41,617 nt of DNA, taken from a virus. Location of the stretch: the IMG/VR virus record IMGVR_UViG_3300022723_000126, positions 1-41,617 of that record. One strand, given 5' to 3'. Of the stretch, positions 13,975-23,237 are shown piece by piece. The position numbers and the translations under genes are program-made. The notes below the pieces were generated by a model. The model was not told where the DNA came from, did no database searches, and was given only the letters and a program-made list of their open reading frames with translations. Each line of letters begins with the position of its first letter. Position 1 is the first letter of the stretch.

Positions 13975-14588
13975 GTGCCGATGTACTCCGCCAGATAAAG
14001 CCCCTCGAGGCGAGGGCGGACGTCGGTTGTAGAATTCACGTCCACAAACACGCTCGCAAACACGGTAGTGGCCAGAACAGACCGGGGGGTAGAGTCTTCA
14101 ATGATGCCTCTTGGGCGCTGATTGGCCTCGACCGTGAGCAGCTTACTTGCCCCAAAGCCGGTGGCAGAAGACGAAGAAACAAAAAAAGTCATAGTGTTGT
14201 CGCCACCGGCTTCTGCGTTTGCGGCCGCCGATGACACATCGAAATCGCCAAGCACTAGCGTGAAAACGATTGTGCCACCGGTCACCCTGCTGCCGGCCAT
14301 GCGCGCTCTCACGGGGTACGGGGTGCCGTCGGATCGGACACGCAGGTGGTACGGCCCCGAGACCCATATGCGCACGAGCTCGCTGAAGCTGCCGGCATCA
14401 TAGTTGCGCACGCGCGGCCCCGGAACAGCCTTAGCGAGCGACCAACAGCACAGCACCTGTCCGCTCATATCTGCCAGATGGGCAGCGTTCGACGCGGTGG
14501 CATAGGTGTCCGCAGCGTCAACGCGACTGTCCGCCGTCAGAATGGACGGCATAGCTGTATACGATTCGATGTCAGTAGACGTAGCCAT
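13971..14588 (-). CDS. Tail-tip-associated protein, 205 aa
   Basis: MATSTDIESYTAMPSILTADSRV... Acidic, Ser/Ala-rich, with beta segments (YHLRVRSDGTPYPVRARM, GGTIVFTLVLGDFDV, TMTFFVSSSS). The ATG overlaps the stop of the 892-aa tail protein (TGATG), and its own stop overlaps the next start, so the three are coupled. Structural role inferred from context only. Confidence 0.65.
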   Translation of the reverse strand: MATSTDIESYTAMPSILTADSRVDAADTYATASNAAHLADMSGQVLCCWSLAKAVPGPRVRNYDAGSFSELVRIWVSGPYHLRVRSDGTPYPVRARMAGSRVTGGTIVFTLVLGDFDVSSAAANAEAGGDNTMTFFVSSSSATGFGASKLLTVEANQRPRGIIEDSTPRSVLATTVFASVFVDVNSTTDVRPRLEGLYLAEYIGT

Positions 14589-17266
14589 CAGCTCAGCACC
14601 TTCGCTCCCTGGTTTCCGCCGGAATGGCCAATCTCGCCGTCGGTGTCGGCCACATAGGCGTATACTTCTTGGTCATCAATCACATCACCGGCGTCTTGGT
14701 CGTAGCCAAGTATCCAGGTGTTGGCGCCAGGCGTCCATGTAGAATCGAAAGTGACAGTGATTAGATCGGACCCCACGTCGACCGCGTCTACGGTCCCGGG
14801 AACAATGGTCGGAGAAGAGTCGTCCCACTGAGTGACCTGCACCTTGGTTCCTACGGGGAAAAAGTCGCCAATGTCTTTGTTGCTAGGCATTAGGCTGACC
14901 GTGGTACCCGGCACCTCGGGTGTCACGGTGATTGTCCACTGATTTCCCGACACGTTAGTGGTTGGTGTGGTCACCTGGACTGACGGCGTATAGCCTGCCG
15001 CCGGAGTCAGGGTGGTAAGCAGGCGCAGCGACCCGTACGCGTCGTCCAGCTGCCACCTGCGGCCAATCACGAGACCTGCTCGATTGTATCCTCGGTCGCC
15101 GGAGAAGTTGGGCAGCGCGTGGAAACTCAACCGCAGAACATCTCCAAGTAATGTGTCGAAAAAGGTAAACGGCACTGACACGTCGATGATTGCGTATTCT
15201 TCGCCGAAGACGCCCAGTACACCCTGGGCGATGGCCACCACCTGTTCGACGGTCACCTCTTCCTGCGCCCGGCTGATCGGCTCGACGGTCAGAACCCTCG
15301 GCGCCTTCCGCGCTGCAAAGCTCGATCCCCGCCTCGCGGTGTACGTGGGGCCCTTGTGGTCGTCCTCGAGCGCCACGTAGCCGGTGGCGAGCTCATACGT
15401 GTTCAGGCTGCCTAGGGCGTTCAGCTCAAACGTGGGAAACCCGCCCCTGATGACGACGTCGTCAGACCCGATGCCTGTGGCGCCAGCAACACCGTCTATC
15501 GGACGGATTAGCTGTGCTGCGCCGATCTTGCCGTCTGCCGTGATGCGGGGGAATAAACCTAACAGCTTACACTCTTCGGTCAAAAACCGGTCGAACTGCA
15601 GGGCTTTCGAGGCGGCATACACACGAGACTGCTGTATCGGCTGCGTTGCTGCCGTGTTCACTGCGTTAGACCACTCCGAGGTGTCCAGGTCTGCATCAGT
15701 CAAGAAGGGCAAATCGCCGGCGTTTGCCACGTCGGGGGAGTTGGCCGCCACGTAGCTGATCACATCGGACAGGTCACCCTCACCGTTGACGCTTGTCAGC
15801 GATCGAGAAATGAAAATGAGAGGTGAGTCTTGGCCGTATCCCCAGTACCGAGCGCCCCCCAGCGCGTCAAACTCGTCTAACCTGATCGTGATGTCAATCA
15901 AGCTAGTGACATTACTGCCACTTGCCCGGTGCTGTGATTCGTCGCCGTTTGGCCACCGGATCGTTACCGACTCGACGGACGTCAGATCGACATCCTCTCG
16001 CTCTACGTATATCCGAGTCGACGGCAATGGGGTTGCGCCTTCCACGGAAAATCCGTTAGAGGATATTGTGGGATAACTTCTTGAGCCACGCTCACGCGCG
16101 TCCGCAAACATCTGACGCGTGCCCCAAAAACCCGCGACGGAGCCAAGGCTCTTGGCCCCGAAGATGGTATCGCCCTCGAACACTGTCGGGTTTTGAGATT
16201 CAAAGGACACGGGGCCCGTAAGCTGAGGGCGAAAAAGGCCGTTGCTGAAGGCGGCCGTGAAGTCAAGGCTGACCTTCAGAAGGCGCGCATCACCTCCGGC
16301 GTCCTCAATGACCGTGTATTCGTACGTCAGGCCGTCTTCGGTAGCCCCGACATTGACAAATCCGGTATCGTACCCACCGTCGGACAGGAGATCTGCCAGT
16401 TCCGACTGCACCTCCTCAGCCAAGTCTTGCAGCGTCTCGAAAAAGCCGGTTATTAGACGAGTGTCTGGGCCTGTGCGATCGCCGCCCCCGGAATCCGTCT
16501 CCTCGATCGTAAGGGCGAAGGGACGTTGCGCGGGGTAGTAGTACCCTCTGGGCCTCAGTGGCGTCTCCACATTGCCGCCTAGTTCTTGCTTCATCAACGT
16601 TGTGATGGGATCAATCGCTATTGTCCAGGTGTGGCCGTCTACAAGCTTCGGACTGGTAACACACACGCCGCGCCATATCAGCGTGCCGTCGCCCTGGAAG
16701 TCGTCCCCCTCGCCGTACCCGTGCAAGAAGGCCCGACGCCCCTCGATTGACTGAGGGGTGTCTGACACCAGTGAAAAGCCCAGCCGCTGACCCGTTTGAG
16801 TGAAATGGGCCTGCGCAGTCGTGCCCCACACGCCACGCGTACAGCCGGTGAAGGATGTCGATGTCTTGCCTGTATACGTGATCGTCTCGGTGCCGATATG
16901 TATTTGTCCGGACGACGGAAATGCAGACGTGGAAAGAACATCGATGGTGGTATTGGACGTTGATTCGTCTCCGGTCAACCAGGTCCGGCGCAGCGGTAGC
17001 GTCGAGAAAGCGGCCGTTACGGCCCGATCGATCTGCCGGTCTACGACACGCGCCTCAAAAGAGGTGGGCGAGAGGTCCGCCGTCGCGGGGTCCACTTCCT
17101 CGCCGAGCACGATCCCCTGGCGCTGTAGGCCCGCCACGCGCTCGCGCCCATCGGACAGGGATTGCTCCATGGACAGCGCTGTGACGAACTCATAGGCCAC
17201 ACCCTCGATCTCTAGGCGCAGCTCAATCGCACCTTCACCGGTCGCAATGAATCGAGACCAAGTCAC
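14588..17266 (-). CDS. Large tail protein, baseplate hub-like, 892 aa
   Basis: GTG start in a GTGA overlap. The N-terminus MTWSRFIATGEGAIELRLEIEGVAYEF matches a tail-tube-attachment style start. A segment TTIDVLSTSAFPSSGQIHIGTETITYTGKT resembles a repeated phage structural module. C-terminal Ig-like stretch with alternating strands (VQVTTPTTNVSGNQWTITVTPEVPG) and TKVQVTQWDD. Largest tail gene after the tape measure, so a tail-tip hub or central fibre (J-like role) is the best guess. No catalytic motif seen. Confidence 0.7.
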   Translation of the reverse strand: MTWSRFIATGEGAIELRLEIEGVAYEFVTALSMEQSLSDGRERVAGLQRQGIVLGEEVDPATADLSPTSFEARVVDRQIDRAVTAAFSTLPLRRTWLTGDESTSNTTIDVLSTSAFPSSGQIHIGTETITYTGKTSTSFTGCTRGVWGTTAQAHFTQTGQRLGFSLVSDTPQSIEGRRAFLHGYGEGDDFQGDGTLIWRGVCVTSPKLVDGHTWTIAIDPITTLMKQELGGNVETPLRPRGYYYPAQRPFALTIEETDSGGGDRTGPDTRLITGFFETLQDLAEEVQSELADLLSDGGYDTGFVNVGATEDGLTYEYTVIEDAGGDARLLKVSLDFTAAFSNGLFRPQLTGPVSFESQNPTVFEGDTIFGAKSLGSVAGFWGTRQMFADARERGSRSYPTISSNGFSVEGATPLPSTRIYVEREDVDLTSVESVTIRWPNGDESQHRASGSNVTSLIDITIRLDEFDALGGARYWGYGQDSPLIFISRSLTSVNGEGDLSDVISYVAANSPDVANAGDLPFLTDADLDTSEWSNAVNTAATQPIQQSRVYAASKALQFDRFLTEECKLLGLFPRITADGKIGAAQLIRPIDGVAGATGIGSDDVVIRGGFPTFELNALGSLNTYELATGYVALEDDHKGPTYTARRGSSFAARKAPRVLTVEPISRAQEEVTVEQVVAIAQGVLGVFGEEYAIIDVSVPFTFFDTLLGDVLRLSFHALPNFSGDRGYNRAGLVIGRRWQLDDAYGSLRLLTTLTPAAGYTPSVQVTTPTTNVSGNQWTITVTPEVPGTTVSLMPSNKDIGDFFPVGTKVQVTQWDDSSPTIVPGTVDAVDVGSDLITVTFDSTWTPGANTWILGYDQDAGDVIDDQEVYAYVADTDGEIGHSGGNQGAKVLS

Positions 17267-18039
17267 GTGGACAGGTACCCCAAATTGTACGACAATATAC
17301 GAACGTCGCGAACCTGATCCCAGTCGGCAGCCACAAACCGAGGACGGAACGACGCTCCTTCGGCCCGGAGCTTGTGCGCCGAGGAGTCTAGACTATCAAT
17401 CCGCGCAAAAGGCCGACCCTTGCGACAGTGCTCGAAAAAGTCTTGCCAGGTCCACTGCTCGTCACTAGGGGCCGCCCGCCCGTAGACCGCCTCCTTTGGC
17501 TCCAGACGCACGGTCCAGTCGCTCAGAACGGGCGATTCGGTCCGGCTGATCAGGTACGTACTGCCGGAGTCAGTGACCGCCTCGTAGGCGATTTCCCGGT
17601 CCTCATAGTCATCTGTTACACTCGACCACGCGTCCATCTCGGCGGATATGACATACCATGGCACCTGATCGGATACGTGACTAGTGGCAGTCGATTGATT
17701 GCCCGAAAAACCGAGTATGTTGCGCATATACACCTGCGCTGCGCCGCTGAACGACAGAGACGCGCCGGTGCTAGACACGCCGATGGTGTATTCCTCGGAG
17801 TCGCCGTCCCAAGTCACCGTGTAGGTCAGGGATAGACTGGCAGCATTGTTCAGCGCCGTCTCAAGTGCCGATGCAAAGTCGGTATAGTTTCCGCTCGGTA
17901 TCTTGTCTGCCGAACTAATGTCGGTGTGGCAGTAGGTCCCGGTGCTAATGGTCACCGTCACAGCACCACTTCCTTCATCGACCTGTACCGCGGCGTCTCC
18001 GTCCAGGTCATGGTCCCATCCCGCCTCGATTCTAGCCAC
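17263..18039 (-). CDS. Distal tail-like protein, 258 aa
   Basis: GTG 18039 chosen because GGAGG lies 7 bases upstream; TTG 18045 is an alternative. VARIEAGWDHDLDGDAAVQVDEG..., beta-rich, with a C-terminal half carrying WTWQDFFEHCRKGRPFARIDSLDS. Follows the tape measure, so by order it should be a distal tail protein or tail-tip component. Overlaps tape measure and next gene. Confidence 0.65.
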   Translation of the reverse strand: MARIEAGWDHDLDGDAAVQVDEGSGAVTVTISTGTYCHTDISSADKIPSGNYTDFASALETALNNAASLSLTYTVTWDGDSEEYTIGVSSTGASLSFSGAAQVYMRNILGFSGNQSTATSHVSDQVPWYVISAEMDAWSSVTDDYEDREIAYEAVTDSGSTYLISRTESPVLSDWTVRLEPKEAVYGRAAPSDEQWTWQDFFEHCRKGRPFARIDSLDSSAHKLRAEGASFRPRFVAADWDQVRDVRILSYNLGYLST

Positions 18040-19603
18040 CCCCAAACCTCCGATCGGCCGCCCTTCGCGCCTGTTCTATTTGCCGTCCCTGGATAGCCTC
18101 GGAGACCGGCGCATTGAAGTTGATGATGATGGTTTCGGGTTGGCCTCCCTCGTCGGCCCGCCCGTCACGGTCGCGATTAGCCGCATCGGCCGGGCCGGTG
18201 TCACCACCACCCCCGCCGCCGCCTCCGGACACGGCAGCAGCGACGCCGGCGAAAGACGCCGCGGTAGCTGCCGCAGCGGCGTACGTCTTGGCAGCGGCGA
18301 ACGCCCCAGGGTCCTTGGTCAGTAGGCCCTTCCCCAGGGCGGCAAGGGATCTGGATGTGTACTCGATTGCTAGGCCATTGAGCCTGGCGCGAATCGTCTT
18401 TGCGAACGCCTCCAGGAAGGAGGCTTCGCCTCTGATCGCGGCCTGAATGCCCGTAGACACCGAATCGACCGCTAGAGAAACACCCTGATTGATCTGTGCG
18501 AGCTGCGCCGCCTGCGTAGCTTGGGCCTTGGCAACCTGGACCGCCTGGCGAGCCGTCTCTAGCCTGTCACGCTCGGCCTGGGCCGCTCTCTCGCCCTGCT
18601 CGGCTATCTCTACCCAGGCCTCCCTCCTCTTTTGCTGCTGCTCAGCCCTCTCCTCCTCGACACGCTGCGCTTCCTCGGCCAACGTGAATTCACGCTCGGC
18701 AAAACTTAGGATTTCTCCCCCAAGTTTAGAGGTTTCGTCGGGGCGCATCGACGCCTGCATCAGCGCGTCTAGCCTCTCCGCCTCAGACGGCCCGCGCCGG
18801 CGCCTTCCGCCCCCACCCCGGCCGCCTCCTCCCCCGGCCGCCGGGGCCTCCTCCTCAGCCTCCCGGACGGCCCGTAAGGCAGCCACGTTCTCCTGTTGAT
18901 TCCTCAAGCGGGCATTGAGCTGATCTGCTGCCAGATCCAGCTGTTTCTTACGCAATTCGAAGTCGCGGTCCGACTCGAACAACCCCTGCGAAATCTCTCG
19001 TCTTTGGCGGGTGAGATCGGCTATGCGATCGGAGGTGGCGAGGGCTGCCAGGGATGCCGCGGTGATCTTGGCCTCAGTCGTCTGTTCACGCAAGCTGCGA
19101 TTCACCGCCTCCGTGTGCTCTCGCAGCCGTTCTTGGGCGTCCGAGGCATCGTCACTCGCACCCATCCATTCCCGGAGTTCTCCTATGATGATCGGCAGCA
19201 ACCCCACGACAATGCCAATTGCGATACCCACCGGGCCCATGGCGACCCCCAGCTGAAATGCGGCGTTACCCGCGCTTTGCACCGAGGAAGAAAACTGACC
19301 GCCGATACCCACGGCGGCCCCCATGGGGCCCAAGAACTCAGTCACCTCGTTGGCGGCTAATGCCATCGACCGGCGCTTGTTCTTCATTGCTTTGTTGGCT
19401 CGCCCCGTCGCCTTTCCCAAGCCAGTCGCGGCCTTGGACGCCTTGCCGTACGCAGCAGTCGCGCGACCCCCGGCGGCGCGAGCCGCCATCATCTCCTTGT
19501 TCAGATCGTCTACGGCTTTTTCCGCGCGACGAACGTCACTGGCAGCCTGCTGACCGCCTGTCACGGCCAGCTCAAAGCTCAATTGCTCAACGGGACCGGC
19601 CAT
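18032..19603 (-). CDS. Tail tape measure protein (short), 523 aa
   Basis: ATG 19603. Helical, Ala/Gln/Glu-rich with coiled coils (residues about 25-90 and 310-390), a hydrophobic segment GPVGIAIGIVVGLLPIIIGEL near 125-145, Gly-rich runs, and a C-terminal TIIINFNAPVSEAIQGRQIEQ common in tape measures. Sets tail length; using the usual ~1.5 Angstrom per residue gives a tail of roughly 78 nm. Placed right after the tail assembly chaperone frames, as expected. Confidence 0.85.
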   Translation of the reverse strand: MAGPVEQLSFELAVTGGQQAASDVRRAEKAVDDLNKEMMAARAAGGRATAAYGKASKAATGLGKATGRANKAMKNKRRSMALAANEVTEFLGPMGAAVGIGGQFSSSVQSAGNAAFQLGVAMGPVGIAIGIVVGLLPIIIGELREWMGASDDASDAQERLREHTEAVNRSLREQTTEAKITAASLAALATSDRIADLTRQRREISQGLFESDRDFELRKKQLDLAADQLNARLRNQQENVAALRAVREAEEEAPAAGGGGGRGGGGRRRRGPSEAERLDALMQASMRPDETSKLGGEILSFAEREFTLAEEAQRVEEERAEQQQKRREAWVEIAEQGERAAQAERDRLETARQAVQVAKAQATQAAQLAQINQGVSLAVDSVSTGIQAAIRGEASFLEAFAKTIRARLNGLAIEYTSRSLAALGKGLLTKDPGAFAAAKTYAAAAATAASFAGVAAAVSGGGGGGGGDTGPADAANRDRDGRADEGGQPETIIINFNAPVSEAIQGRQIEQARRAADRRFGGG

Positions 19604-20530
19604 GCCCAACCTGCTTTGCTCGGCGGCTTTCCTGCTCTCGCCGCCGCTTTTCTACGCCATGATCAAATCGCCTAACACTCGATCGAAACACTGCCAATTG
19701 CTCTGCCGCCCTATACACGGCGGGGGAGACATCTAGGGACAGCAGGTGCGCCAGGGTCACGCCTCCGTCGGGGCCCACACACGCCGAGTATGCCTGTAGC
19801 GCTGCCCTGACTCGAGGGTCCTCCTCGACCCGCCAAGGACACGTTTCCAGCCGGTCACGACACCCCGTCTGTGCCTCGATCTGCCGCCGGCCGTCTCGCA
19901 CCGCCGGGTGCTCCCCGAGCTCGACGTGGCCCTCGCAGGGGCACCTCCAGGCGGACCGTATCAGCCGTCGCTGGGGCTCGGATCGGCTCCCGATTGCCTG
20001 TCTCTGGTCTCTCGAGAGAGTTCTTCCCGGGTCTCTTCCGCACGCAAGAGCATGCGATGCATCATCGCGCTTTGAGCGGCATGCGACGGCGGCCAGCTTG
20101 ACGGCGACTTCTCGCCAAAAAAACTCCGCGCAAACGCTAGACCTCCGATCTCCGCCACATACACGGGCGGGACGCGCGACATCTGGTCCTCGGTCCAATG
20201 GGCCGCCGACACGGGGGCTTGTTGCACGCCCTCTGGCACCATGGACACGACCGATCCACGGAAGTGCAAGTCAGAAATGCGAATGACTCCATACTGGAAC
20301 GCGCGGTAGGCGCGCAATGGGGAGCCGTCGTCCGTGTTCAGTACATAATTCCACATAATTGAATGCGGAATGTCCCCTACCCAGAATCGAGTAGCTCGGG
20401 CACCCGGTAGCTCTTGTACCAGGGACATGTCGCGCTCAAACATGTATCTGACCGCCGATTCGCCCATGGCGAGGGAGTCAAGCGCACTGTCCGCGAGGGA
20501 CACGCATTCTAACGGATCGGTTTTGATCAT
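19587..20530 (-). CDS. Tail assembly chaperone -1 frameshift fusion (GT-like)
   Basis: Proposed product: 0 frame from 20530 to the TTT TTT at 20122-20117, then -1 frame to the stop at 19587, about 314 aa. The -1 frame downstream of 19960 looks coding (CPCEGHVELGEHPAV, RVRAALQAYSACVGPDGGVTLAHLLSLDVSPAVYRAAEQLAV) but has no good start of its own, which argues for frameshifting. Caution: in the 150-base overlap the 0 frame looks more protein-like than the -1 frame, so another slip point near the 0-frame stop, or a weak start, remains possible. Confidence 0.5.
19961..20530 (-). CDS. Tail assembly chaperone, 0-frame (G-like)
   Basis: 189 aa, MIKTDPLECVSLADSALDSLAMGESAVRYMF... C-terminal helix MMHRMLLRAEETREELSRE. 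Its position between the tail tube and tape measure is that of lambda gpG, which coats the tape measure during assembly. A perfect slippery heptamer T TTT TTT in the right register (20117-20123, minus) lies 51 codons before the stop; it could feed a longer fusion with the next frame. Unlike lambda, the 0-frame protein continues well beyond the slip site. Confidence 0.75.
   Translation of the reverse strand: MIKTDPLECVSLADSALDSLAMGESAVRYMFERDMSLVQELPGARATRFWVGDIPHSIMWNYVLNTDDGSPLRAYRAFQYGVIRISDLHFRGSVVSMVPEGVQQAPVSAAHWTEDQMSRVPPVYVAEIGGLAFARSFFGEKSPSSWPPSHAAQSAMMHRMLLRAEETREELSRETRDRQSGADPSPSDG
20117..20123 (-). promoter_or_regulatory. Putative -1 frameshift slippery site T TTT TTT
   Basis: Seven T on the coding strand, read AGT TTT TTT GGC in the 0 frame, so X XXY YYZ is in register. 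A -1 slip reads TGG next and stays open to 19587. Confidence 0.5.
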
Positions 20531-20533
20531 CGG

Positions 20534-21787
20534 CTAAACCCAGTGAATTCTAAACGCAGAGCGCCGGATTTCAAGCCCCTGGTTAGAGCATCCTTGGTCA
20601 AGCTGAGATTCCGACTCCACTCGCGTGCCTGCCAGGTCCTCGGCCGCGACTCGCTGCGCATTCGTGACTTGCGCCGTCGGGACCGTGATCGTCACTGACG
20701 ACCCCCCGCCCCCGCTACCTCCCACCTGGACCTGGAAGTGATACAAATCGCGATTGTCGCGAGCATCAAACCAACTAAAGTTCTCGAAATAGGTCGTGAA
20801 ATTGAAATTGACGGCGGGCACGGACCGCGTCCTGCGCCACCTGGCAATGTTGTTTGTGCCGCTGGGCGACGAAACAGGCACGTACGAGATGTTGGGGGAG
20901 ACTTCGAAGGTGGGCGCGTCGATAATTTGACGGGTCGAGTTGTTCACCACCTGCGCCAGGAACTCGGAATCAAAAAACGCGACAGGGTCGAAGTTGGCGT
21001 AATCGGCGGCGACCAACTCCGACCCCGTCAGATCGGTGTTAGCGTCATCGCCATAGATCCAGTCGGCAAACTGAATCGTCATACTTACCCGAGGAAGCTG
21101 TCCCAATTCCGTAGTCAGAGACATGCTCTCTAGCTGGCCGCCGAGCAGCAACCATCGGTCATCCTGTTCCGCGCCTTGTACCTGGAATTGCAAAGAAGTG
21201 TCAGGGTCTTCAGTTAGGTAGACGGTGGTCGAAGCGTACAGGACATCATCATCGGCGGGAGCGGCGGAATAGGCCTGTTTTAAAGTCACGGTAGAGCTCG
21301 AGACCTGCTCGATCTCTCGGACTTCTAGGCGGCCATCGCCGTTGACCCATCCCAGAGCACCTCCGAGGTCCAGGTCGGTAGTATCGGCGACATCAAACGA
21401 TGAGGCCGTGGGGGCGGCGTCGTCGACAGTGGTCCCGTTGTTGGCTCCACTGACACCGCCTAGCACCGTCTTCAGCAGTAACACAATTGCGGTATCAGTG
21501 GCATCCACGGTGGCCTGAGCGTCAGTGCCTGCGACGCCCGTTGGGTGCAAATGCACCTCGAACGTCATAGATGCGGACTTGGGACCAAGCACGTTGGTGG
21601 GCTGAGCGTCCAAAAATTGCTGCAGGGTCTCTGGGCGCACCTGCTCGGTCGTAAGAGTCATCTCCGCCGAGCCCTCGACAATCGGCACGTCGAGGTAGGT
21701 GCCAGACGATGTCAGATCTGAAGCGAAGTCAGTGTCAGCCTCCTGTAGCACCGAAATGCGCGATAGCGCATGGACTTCAATGGTCAC
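20534..21787 (-). CDS. Major tail tube protein, 417 aa
   Basis: GTG 21787 preceded by GGAGG at 8 bases. Beta-rich and acidic with typical tail-tube phrases (VPIVEGSAEMTLTTEQVRPETLQQFL, SMTFEVHLHPTGVAG, LPRVSMTIQFADWIYGDD). Sits between the tail terminator and the chaperone, as in most siphophages. The C-terminus carries a Gly/Ser-rich linker and an extra domain (SSVTITVPTAQVTNAQRV), which could be surface exposed on the tail. Confidence 0.75.
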   Translation of the reverse strand: MTIEVHALSRISVLQEADTDFASDLTSSGTYLDVPIVEGSAEMTLTTEQVRPETLQQFLDAQPTNVLGPKSASMTFEVHLHPTGVAGTDAQATVDATDTAIVLLLKTVLGGVSGANNGTTVDDAAPTASSFDVADTTDLDLGGALGWVNGDGRLEVREIEQVSSSTVTLKQAYSAAPADDDVLYASTTVYLTEDPDTSLQFQVQGAEQDDRWLLLGGQLESMSLTTELGQLPRVSMTIQFADWIYGDDANTDLTGSELVAADYANFDPVAFFDSEFLAQVVNNSTRQIIDAPTFEVSPNISYVPVSSPSGTNNIARWRRTRSVPAVNFNFTTYFENFSWFDARDNRDLYHFQVQVGGSGGGGSSVTITVPTAQVTNAQRVAAEDLAGTRVESESQLDQGCSNQGLEIRRSAFRIHWV

Positions 21788-21790
21788 AAC

Positions 21791-22318
21791 TCAAACCTCC
21801 GGACTAACCAAAACTTTGCACGAAAATCTATGGGACGTCTCGAGGATGCCGGGCTGAAAGTCGACGCCACCCTGCGGGTACTGTAGACGCACTCGTGAGC
21901 TCCCGGCGCTACGCAGCATGGAGCTAATCACGCCAGCCACCGATACGTTCCCCGGCCATTCGAGCGCCTGGGCGATGACGTCGTGATCGGCCACCGCCGC
22001 GTTCTTGACCGCGTCGATGGCGCTGTCACTATCATTGGCCACCGGAGGGACATGGCGAATCACCACGACGTCGAGCTCGACGTCCAGGATTTGCCTATTG
22101 CTTGGCCTGGACGGCGTCTCGGGCGCTCTCGAGATACTCTCATAGACAATGCGGTATCTGGGAGCCTCGGCGGCCCGGAGAGATAGCTCATCATTCGTCA
22201 GTGATTCGCCGGCCAGGCTCTGATACGTCGACGCCGTGATCTCTCGCAGCGACCCGGCGCCGTCCTCGAGAATTTGGCGGATGCGCGTAGTCAGGGCCGC
22301 TGCGTCAAAGGTGGCCAT
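21791..22318 (-). CDS. Tail terminator-like protein, 175 aa
   Basis: ATG 22318 overlaps the upstream stop by one base (TAATG). MATFDAAALTTRIRQILEDGAGSLREI... with DVELDVVVIRHVPP and a C-terminal beta segment SHRFSCKVLVSPEV. Order (after the virion morphogenesis gene, before the tail tube) and size fit the protein that caps the tail and joins it to the head. Confidence rests on context. Confidence 0.6.
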   Translation of the reverse strand: MATFDAAALTTRIRQILEDGAGSLREITASTYQSLAGESLTNDELSLRAAEAPRYRIVYESISRAPETPSRPSNRQILDVELDVVVIRHVPPVANDSDSAIDAVKNAAVADHDVIAQALEWPGNVSVAGVISSMLRSAGSSRVRLQYPQGGVDFQPGILETSHRFSCKVLVSPEV

Positions 22319-22776
22319 TAGGACGACCTCCGACCGGTGCGAATGTAATCCCCCAACGCCCGGCGAAACCCCGTGAGCCACCGCCGAGAGCGGCCACCGG
22401 AGAAGGTAACCGGCAGGAATGGGCGGGCCGCCATCCTGTCAGTGCCCGTCATATGATACCCGCTGTACCGCTGGGCCGGTCCAGTGACGAAATACCGCAC
22501 TGACCGGCGCGTAGCAGCCGTCTGCACGCCGCGCCGCAGCCTGCCCGTCTCGACCAGGATGGTGGCGCCGGGGCCCCTGCGAGCCACCGTGGCGGGCCTG
22601 TGAGGCGCCCACGGCTCGCCATCGGGAGATCGCTGCGCAGCAAAGTTGCGGCGGAGCACGCCCCGCAGCTTTTTGGACTGTGGGTTTAGCACTGGAGACA
22701 GATCTAGAAATCTGTCCGAGATTCGAGCCTCTATCCTCCGAGCCCCCCGGCGGACAATGCGGAAAGACAGCTTCAA
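22318..22776 (-). CDS. Virion morphogenesis / minor tail (Mu gpG or HK97 gp10-like)
   Basis: 152 aa with GEPWAPHRPATVARRGPGATILVETGRLRRGV, which matches the core of the phage virion morphogenesis family (GxPWxPL...LxxTGxLxxS). Very basic. It acts in head-tail joining or tail completion. ATGA overlap with the connector gene. Confidence 0.75.
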   Translation of the reverse strand: MKLSFRIVRRGARRIEARISDRFLDLSPVLNPQSKKLRGVLRRNFAAQRSPDGEPWAPHRPATVARRGPGATILVETGRLRRGVQTAATRRSVRYFVTGPAQRYSGYHMTGTDRMAARPFLPVTFSGGRSRRWLTGFRRALGDYIRTGRRSS

Positions 22777-23234
22777 AAGAAGTGCCCCAGTCGTGCGAAG
22801 ACAGGGGTGCTATCCAGATCAGAGGCGCCTCCACCGGCCACGGCACCCGACTCTGTGTCTGATCCCCCGATGCCGTCGAAGCTGTCGGCGACCAACTCCT
22901 CGAACTCGACCTCGCCGTCAAGAAACTGCCTAGCGGCCGGGCCCAGCACGTCGAAGAATTGCTGGGGCAGTTCCGCGCCGACGCGCCCATACATCATGGG
23001 TAGCGCGACACCAAGGGTCGCCATGCGGATAGTGGGACCGTCCAGGTCCAGGGTTGCGATCTCGGCTTCAGAGGGTGGGCTGTAGCCCGCATTCTTGATC
23101 CTCTTTCTGATCAAACTGGTAGCGGCCTGATAGATCTGAGTACGCTCGGGCCCGGTGGGGACAATGGCGTCCCGCCGGGCCGCTCCGATCGAGTTGGCGA
23201 CATATGCGTCATCAATGTAGACCGGAGCGGCCAC
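22773..23234 (-). CDS. Head-tail connector, DUF1320/Mu gp36-like
   Basis: 153 aa: YIDDAYVANSIGAARRDAI, then helical QIYQAATSLIRKRIKNAGY, TIRMATLGVALPMMYGR and a C-terminus SDLDSTPVFARLGHFF like the DxPVFxR ending of Mu gp36 proteins. Helical adaptor predicted to bind under the portal. Sits in the canonical place after the capsid. Confidence 0.75.
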   Translation of the reverse strand: MAAPVYIDDAYVANSIGAARRDAIVPTGPERTQIYQAATSLIRKRIKNAGYSPPSEAEIATLDLDGPTIRMATLGVALPMMYGRVGAELPQQFFDVLGPAARQFLDGEVEFEELVADSFDGIGGSDTESGAVAGGGASDLDSTPVFARLGHFF

Positions 23235-23237
23235 GGC

